Positions 59,447 to 64,000 of a DNA stretch of 64,000 bases are shown here, piece by piece. The notes under the pieces are model-generated. The model searched no databases and had not been told where the DNA came from. It saw only the letters and a list, made by a program, of their open reading frames with translations. Origin of the DNA: JBHGBM01 sp041946965 (lineage in GTDB: Bacteria > Acidobacteriota > Terriglobia > Bryobacterales > Bryobacteraceae). The stretch lies in assembly GCA_041946965.1 (NCBI GenBank), contig JBHGBM010000017.1:1-64000 (forward strand). The letters run 5' to 3'. Position numbers and translations under genes: made by a program. Every line of letters starts with the position of its first letter. The stretch's first letter is position 1.

Positions 59447-61123
59447 TTATGCCGGCTCCGGGGCGGGAAGGCGTGCGGCGCGCTCCCGCAGGCATCGTTC
59501 GATTTCCCGGGCGCTTGCGAGCGCGAGCAACTCCCGCGCCAGCCGCGCCGCATCGTCGCGGCGCACGCGCCGGATGGCATCCTTCACGGCGGGAATCGCC
59601 GCCGGCGTCATGCTCAATTCGTCCACTCCCATGCCGGTGAAGAGCACCGCCGCATCCGGGTCCGCCGCCATCTCGCCGCAGACCGCCGCCGGCTTGCCTT
59701 CGCGGCGGGCCGCATCGCACACCGCTGCCACCAGGCGCAGCACCGCGGGGTGGAAGGGTTGATACCACCGCGCCGCCCGTTGACTGAGGCGGTCCGCCGC
59801 GAGCACGTATTGCACCAGGTCGTTGGTGCCGATGCTCAGGAAATCCGCCTCGCGGGCGAGATCTCCGGCCATGATGGCGGCGGCGGGCGTCTCCACCATC
59901 ACGCCGAGCGGCAGCCGCGCACCGAGCAGCGCCCTCGCCTCGCGCACCTCCGCGAGGTCCGTGATCATCGGGAGCAGAACGGCCACGTTCCCACACTCCG
60001 CAGCCCGCGCGATGGCCCGCAACTGGGCCGCAAGCATGGGCCTGTACTCCAGGCACAGCCGGATGCCGCGCAGCCCCAGGGCGGGATTCTCCTCGGCCGG
60101 AACCTCACAATAGGGAAGGTTCTTATCGCCGCCCAGGTCGAGCGTGCGGATGACCACGCGGCGGGGCGCCATGGCCGCCACGATCTCGCGGTAGGCCTCG
60201 AACTGCTCTTGCTCCGAAGGCATTTCGGCGCGGCCCAGGAACAGGAACTCCGTGCGCAGAACGCCCACGCTCTCCGCGCCGGCGGCGAGCGCGGCGGGCA
60301 CGTCGCCCGGAGCGGCGATATTCGCGGCGAGCTCGACCCGGCGGCCATCCAACGTGACTGCCGGCAGGTTCCGCAGCCGCGCGGAACGCTCGCGCGCCGC
60401 CGCTTCCCGGCTCTGGCGCAGGCGGTACTCCTCCAGCGTGCCGGCCTCGGGGTTGATCACCACCTCTCCCCGCCCGCCGTCTACAACCACGGTGTCGCCC
60501 TCGCGCACTCGCGCCAGAATATCTGGCACGCCCATGACCGCGGCGATTCCCAGCGCGCGGGCGAGGATGGCCGCGTGTCCGGTGGCTCCACCCTTCGCGG
60601 TCACGATCGCCGCGGCTTCCGCCGTCACGCCGGAGGGCGTCACTTCGGCGCAGATCAGAATTCCCGCCGCGCACTCCCGCGGCTCCGCCGGCGGCGACAG
60701 GTTGCGCAGCACGCGCTGCCCGATATCTTTCAGGTCCACCGCCCGCTCCTGAAAGACGGGATCGCCCAATGCCTCAAACTGCCGGGCGAGTTCGTCTACG
60801 GCCTGCTGCACGGCCCGTTCGGCGCGGCAGGCTTCGCGCTCGACCGCGGAGCGGAACGCGCCCAGCAGCAGCGCGTCGTCCAGCATTTGCGCGTGCACGC
60901 GGAAAATCGCGGCTTCCCTCTCCCCCGCCTTGCACCGGATCGACCCGGCGATCTCGCGCAGTTGGACTCTGGAGAGCTCGAGCGCCCTGTCGAGACGCGC
61001 GAGTTCCACGACGGGGCTCGCCGGTTGCGTGTCGCCCACGGGCACGTACCCGGCCGCGCGGACCCGCGCCTTCCCGATGGCGATCCCCGGTGCGGCGGCT
61101 GCGCCCCTGAGCATCATCTCCAC
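59447..61123 (-). CDS. ptsI: PTS enzyme I
   Basis: A 558-residue phosphoenolpyruvate-protein phosphotransferase. The N-terminal swivelling domain has the phosphohistidine in GGATGHAAILAR near residue 184. The C-terminal PEP-binding barrel has GVLRTEFLFLGR, an EFLSIGTNDLVQY-like segment (here DFLSIGTNDLVQY) and CGEMAADPDAA, which carries the active-site Cys of enzyme I. The length agrees with the family (about 570). It lies one base after the dehydrogenase gene and directly before HPr. It begins the phosphorelay from PEP to HPr to the EIIA encoded upstream. Confidence 0.95.
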   Translation of the reverse strand: MEMMLRGAAAAPGIAIGKARVRAAGYVPVGDTQPASPVVELARLDRALELSRVQLREIAGSIRCKAGEREAAIFRVHAQMLDDALLLGAFRSAVEREACRAERAVQQAVDELARQFEALGDPVFQERAVDLKDIGQRVLRNLSPPAEPRECAAGILICAEVTPSGVTAEAAAIVTAKGGATGHAAILARALGIAAVMGVPDILARVREGDTVVVDGGRGEVVINPEAGTLEEYRLRQSREAAARERSARLRNLPAVTLDGRRVELAANIAAPGDVPAALAAGAESVGVLRTEFLFLGRAEMPSEQEQFEAYREIVAAMAPRRVVIRTLDLGGDKNLPYCEVPAEENPALGLRGIRLCLEYRPMLAAQLRAIARAAECGNVAVLLPMITDLAEVREARALLGARLPLGVMVETPAAAIMAGDLAREADFLSIGTNDLVQYVLAADRLSQRAARWYQPFHPAVLRLVAAVCDAARREGKPAAVCGEMAADPDAAVLFTGMGVDELSMTPAAIPAVKDAIRRVRRDDAARLARELLALASAREIERCLRERAARLPAPEPA

Positions 61124-61124
61124 G

Positions 61125-62177
61125 CTACGCGCCTCCGTTTGCGGGCCGCACCACCACCTTCAGCACCTTGCCCCCGGCGGCTGCCTGCATCCCTTCCACG
61201 ATCTTTTCGAGCGGCACGGTGAGGCCGAGCAGGGCGGACGCGTGAATGCGCCCGGCGGCCAGCAACGCCAGAGCCATGCCGTTGTGCCGCGGTTTCGAGC
61301 CGTAAGCGCCCACCACCGTAAGCTCCCGGTAATGGACCAGGTTGGAGTTGAACGAAATGCACGGGCTGTTCTTGGGCAGGCCGCCGAAGAAACTGATCCG
61401 GCCTTGGCGTGCCGCCAGCGCGAGCGCGTCTTCCTGGGCTTTAGCCGAGGGCGCCGCCACGATGACCACGGAGGCCCCGGCGCCGTCCGTCTCTTCGAGC
61501 ACGCGCCGCCGCAGTTCCTCGCGCCCCGCATCGATCAGCGCATCGGGGGCGAACGCGGCGGCCAGCTTCAGCCGGCCCGGCTGCACGTCGGCGAGCATCA
61601 CTTTGCGGGCGCCGCGAATCCTGGCAAGGTCGGCGTGCATGCATCCGAGCGGGCCCGCGCCGATAATGGCGACGACGTCATCCAACCCTACCGCGAGCAA
61701 CTCCTGCCCGTTGATGGCGCAGGCCAACGGCTCGGCGAGGGTGGCCTCCTCGAAGGAAAGGTTGTCCGGAATGAAGTTCACACAGCCGGCCTGGATGGCG
61801 GACTCTGGAATCACCATGCACTCGGCGAATCCGCCGTCGAACTGGTAGCCGATGGAGCGGAGATTGTCGCACATGGTCTGAATGCCGCGCCGGCAGTAGG
61901 GGCATTCGCCGCAGGGCACCGCCGGCGCCACGGCCACCCGCTGGCCCGGCGTCCAACCACGTACTTCGCGACCCGCCTCGACAATCGTGCCGGTGACTTC
62001 GTGTCCCGTGACGACCGGTCCGGTGATGTTGCTTGCGCCGAAGCGGAAGGTGCGCACGTCGCTGCCGCAGATCGCGCAGGCCGCCACCTTCAGCAGCATC
62101 TCGCGCGGCGAGACGGCGGGAACCGCGCGCTCCTCTATGCGCAGGTCGTTAGGGCCATAGAACACAGCGGCTTTCAC
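61125..62177 (-). CDS. Zinc-dependent medium-chain dehydrogenase (polyol type)
   Basis: A 350-residue MDR alcohol/polyol dehydrogenase. The catalytic zinc ligands are the Cys in CAICGSDV near residue 36 and the His-Glu in TGHEVTG near 58; the structural zinc is bound by CGECPYCRRGIQTMC. The NAD-binding GAGPLGCMHA is near 175. Similar enzymes in PTS operons oxidise sugar alcohols or their phosphates (mannitol- or galactitol-phosphate type). The start is GTG 62177, with GGGGAG upstream, overlapping the EIIA stop (GTGA); a longer in-frame start is inside the EIIA gene. The mannitol-like EIIA upstream supports a hexitol-phosphate substrate, which is inference. Confidence 0.9.
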   Translation of the reverse strand: MKAAVFYGPNDLRIEERAVPAVSPREMLLKVAACAICGSDVRTFRFGASNITGPVVTGHEVTGTIVEAGREVRGWTPGQRVAVAPAVPCGECPYCRRGIQTMCDNLRSIGYQFDGGFAECMVIPESAIQAGCVNFIPDNLSFEEATLAEPLACAINGQELLAVGLDDVVAIIGAGPLGCMHADLARIRGARKVMLADVQPGRLKLAAAFAPDALIDAGREELRRRVLEETDGAGASVVIVAAPSAKAQEDALALAARQGRISFFGGLPKNSPCISFNSNLVHYRELTVVGAYGSKPRHNGMALALLAAGRIHASALLGLTVPLEKIVEGMQAAAGGKVLKVVVRPANGGA

Positions 62178-62620
62178 GATGCTTTCTCCCCTGCGGTCAG
62201 AATTTCGATCACTTCGATGTCCTTCGCGGCGGACCGCAACCGCGTGATGTTTTCGGGATTCTGCAAGACTCCGGCCAGCGTGGAGAGAAGGCCGATGTGC
62301 TGGTCGTCCCCGCGGCCCGCGAACCCGATGGCGACATACACCGTTTTGCCGCCGCCCCAATCCACGCCACGGGGAAGCTGCACCACCACCAGCGCGTTGC
62401 GCAGCACCTGGTTCTTGACTTCGTTGGTCCCGTGCGGCAGCGCCACGCCCTCGGTCACCCACGTACTGTACTGCTGTTCCTTTTCAATCATCCCGCGCGC
62501 GTAAGCCGGCGCGACGTCCCCGGCCCGGACCATCACGGCGCCGATGGCTTCAATCACCTCTTCTTTCGACGCAAACTCGCGCCCGAGCAGCACGTGATCC
62601 GGTGGTAGAGAAAAGCTCAC
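62174..62620 (-). CDS. PTS EIIA component, mannitol/fructose type
   Basis: A 148-residue EIIA of the fructose-mannitol family. The phosphohistidine is His63 in GVALPHGT. The sequence from LGREFASKEEVIEAIG to the end covers one complete EIIA-2 domain without fusion partners. I start it at GTG 62620 (VSFSLPPDHVLL), which forms a GTGA overlap with the short remnant frame ending at 62617; the longer frame beginning at 62701 enters another gene relic. It should receive phosphate from HPr and give it to an EIIB, but only a broken EIIB is present and no EIIC lies in the window, so the EIIA may now be regulatory. Confidence 0.88.
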   Translation of the reverse strand: MSFSLPPDHVLLGREFASKEEVIEAIGAVMVRAGDVAPAYARGMIEKEQQYSTWVTEGVALPHGTNEVKNQVLRNALVVVQLPRGVDWGGGKTVYVAIGFAGRGDDQHIGLLSTLAGVLQNPENITRLRSAAKDIEVIEILTAGEKAS

Positions 62621-62705
62621 TGCATCACCCCGTTGATCTGTTTGACAATTTCCTGGTGCATGTCCCATGATCGACGATCCCATGCCGGATTCGCAGACCA
62701 ACCCG
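62617..62705 (-). pseudogene. EIIB remnant
   Basis: The frame at about 62663-62702 reads LVCESGMGSSIMG, the phosphocysteine signature of mannitol-type EIIB. In another frame the next 15 codons (MHQEIVKQINGVMQ) end in a stop that overlaps the EIIA start in the operon manner. The roughly 90 residues expected between them are missing. This is best read as an EIIB gene with a large out-of-frame internal deletion. Confidence 0.5.
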
Positions 62706-63343
62706 CGGCGCGCCGAGGTCGGCCGCGGACCCGTCCGTCTGAACCGTGGCCGCGGCGGCGGCGGCCGCCAGCCGCAAACCGTCGCCCAGCGATGCGTTGG
62801 GCACGGCCGAGAGCGTCAGGGCCGCGACCATGGCATCGCCCGCGCCAACCGCGCTGGCGCACGGGACAGCGGGCGCATGCGCCCTCCACATCCCGGCCTG
62901 CGACGCCGCGAGGGCGCCCGCCGCTCCCATCGAGATCACCACGGTGCGCGCTCCGAGCGCGCGGCGGCCTCCTCGCTCTTGCGCCCGAGCGCCTCGAAGG
63001 CGCCGGCCCCCACGGGCGGGCCGCTTTCGTTGATCTCGGTCTCGGTATGGCCCAGCGGGTCTTTGATCTTGAGGTTGACGCGGGTTTCGCCCGGCGCCCA
63101 GACGAACTCGCCCGGGAAGGCGGCGGCCTCCAGCGCCCCGGCGACAGTGCAGCCGTTGTTTCCGGCGAGGAACCCGAGCGCCATCACCGGGCAGCCCAAC
63201 TGCTTCAGCGCCTTGGCAACGTTGATGCCCTTGCCGCCCGCATCGATCCGTGCAATCTGCGCCCGGTTCGTCCTGCCTGCGGCGAAACCGGGAATCGACA
63301 TGGTCTTGTCGATTGCGGGATTCACCGTGACCGTTGCGATCAC
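62700..63343 (-). pseudogene. Broken PfkB-family kinase (1-phosphofructokinase type)
   Basis: The N-terminal third is intact from GTG 63343: IATVTVNPAIDKTMSIPGFA, GGKGINVAKALKQLG and an ESGPPVGAGAFEAL segment, ending at a stop near 62936. The C-terminal third continues in another frame: VISMGAAGALAA, then the catalytic SAVGAGDAMVAALTLS and AAAAAATVQTDGSAADL. About 100 central residues normal for a 310-residue 1-phosphofructokinase are absent at the junction near 62940-62960. The gene therefore cannot make a normal enzyme. It lies before the EIIB remnant and must once have been part of a hexose-phosphate operon. Confidence 0.72.
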
Positions 63344-63424
63344 CGGCCCTGCCCCAGGAGCGTGTTCATTGCTGAACGATCATTGTGCTCCAGCGCGGGC
63401 CGCGAATTCAAGTGCGCCGCCGCT

Positions 63425-64000
63425 TCAAGCCACGTCGGTAAGGGCGGCGATCAGTGCGCCTCTCGCGGTGGCGGTCAGCGGGCCGGAGGCCAGCCGCACC
63501 TCGGAAACAGTCAGCGGAAAATCGCTGGCCCTCAGCGCCTGCTCAAAACGCCCGCAGAAGCCCTTGGGCATGGCCGTGCCTCCGCTGAGCACCAGCGGAA
63601 CCGGGCGCGAGATCTTGGGCAGCGTGCGCGCCCCGCGGAAGGCGTTGTTCAGGGCGGCCACCAGCGACCCGATGACGTCGTCGTAGTACACCGTCAGCAC
63701 CTGCGGGATGCGCTCGCTGCACTGGCCGTTCAGGTAGAAAGACTCCTCCTTGAAAAGGCGTATGCGGTTGGCGCGCTCTCCGGTAATGGAGGCCGCGCTG
63801 GCGTCGATGAAATCGCCGGCCTTCGGCACCGCGAAGCTCATCACCGGCACCGAGAGGTACGCGAGGCAGACATTGCACAGCCCGGCGCCGCAGCTCACGC
63901 CGATGCCCGTGTAATTGGAGTCTTCCATCTCCGCGTACACCACCGCCAGGCCTTCGTTGATGCTCTTCACCGCGTATCCCTGCTCGGCGAGGAGCTGCCG
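63425..64000 (-). CDS. Actin-like ATPase-fold protein (5' end outside the window)
   Basis: The C-terminal part, about 190 residues, of a protein of the actin/MreB/ParM-like ATPase fold. The phosphate-2/adenosine-region pattern is visible in VLSGGTAMPKGFCGRF, and SNYTGIGVSCGAGLCNVCLA marks a nucleotide-binding loop. The frame is open to the right edge (upstream residues read RQLLAEQGYAVKSINEG), so the start is beyond 64000. It lies 82 bp upstream of the broken PfkB gene on the same strand. A role in cell shape, segregation or magnetosome-like filaments cannot be chosen from this part. Confidence 0.6.
   Translation of the reverse strand, partial: RQLLAEQGYAVKSINEGLAVVYAEMEDSNYTGIGVSCGAGLCNVCLAYLSVPVMSFAVPKAGDFIDASAASITGERANRIRLFKEESFYLNGQCSERIPQVLTVYYDDVIGSLVAALNNAFRGARTLPKISRPVPLVLSGGTAMPKGFCGRFEQALRASDFPLTVSEVRLASGPLTATARGALIAALTDVA

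Noticed and set aside
1..64000. Insertion sequences or transposase genes
   Set aside because: No transposase, resolvase or terminal inverted repeat pair was recognised anywhere in the window; the only recombinase is the tyrosine integrase at 3744-4961.

Overview
The window is GC-rich bacterial DNA whose gene content points to an acidobacterium of the Solibacter/Bryobacter type. The reasons are two very large Oar-like TonB-dependent receptors with an N-terminal carboxypeptidase-regulatory-like domain, many exported enzymes with Tat-like leaders, a regulator with the N-terminal domain usual in acidobacterial TolB-like proteins, and a dense complement of glycoside hydrolase, sulfatase and sugar isomerase genes. 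This placement is inferred from gene families only; there is no rRNA gene.

Left edge (1-3.4 kb): type I restriction-modification genes hsdM and hsdS on the minus strand, coupled by an ATGA overlap. hsdR is not in the window.

3.6-20.46 kb: an integrated element of about 16.8 kb, bounded by a 77-bp imperfect direct repeat whose inner 46 bp are identical and match the 3' half of a tRNA-Thr(CGU) gene. Inside each end lies a second identical 27-bp repeat made of two tandem AGGCACTCAC units, probably integrase arm sites. In order the element carries a tyrosine integrase and an XRE regulator (minus), an excisionase-like HTH protein (divergent), small hypotheticals, an AAA+ replicative helicase, an iteron-like cluster, a Nu1-like terminase small subunit and more small hypotheticals. 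These are followed by a complete type I-G CRISPR interference operon (csb1, csb2, cas3, a short Csb3/Cas8-like protein), a frameshifted AbrB/MazE antitoxin and an intact RelB/YafQ toxin-antitoxin pair. The backbone resembles a phage satellite (PICI-like). There are no cas1/cas2/cas4 genes and no CRISPR array in the window.

21-45.7 kb: carbohydrate and organosulfate use. It holds an Oar-like receptor, a fucose-isomerase-like protein, a GHL6-type hydrolase, an FAD-linked oxidase, a sulfatase, a TIM-barrel isomerase/epimerase, two amidohydrolases, a DegT-type aminotransferase, a membrane-bound regulator, a GH2 enzyme, a second Oar-like receptor, an arylsulfotransferase and a ceramidase-like protein. 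Two gene fragments (mutarotase; a hydrolase tail) lie among them.

45.8-55.2 kb: a tightly coupled five-gene operon that I regard as the most novel part of the window. It encodes a secreted, membrane-anchored protein of unknown function, an FtsX-like ABC permease, its ATPase, a 1250-aa exported PQQ-propeller protein with a methyltransferase-like insert and a malectin-like tail, and an 845-aa exported protein in which a complete SAM-methyltransferase domain is fused to a TonB-dependent receptor. Two exported proteins with methyltransferase folds in one operon suggest an undescribed envelope system.

55.2-64 kb: a DksA-type zinc-finger protein, an exported ADP-ribosylglycohydrolase-fold protein, and a minus-strand sugar/PTS operon (EIIA, zinc alcohol dehydrogenase, enzyme I, HPr, GH30-like hydrolase). 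Upstream of this operon lie decayed remnants of EIIB and a PfkB kinase. An actin-like ATPase gene runs off the right edge.
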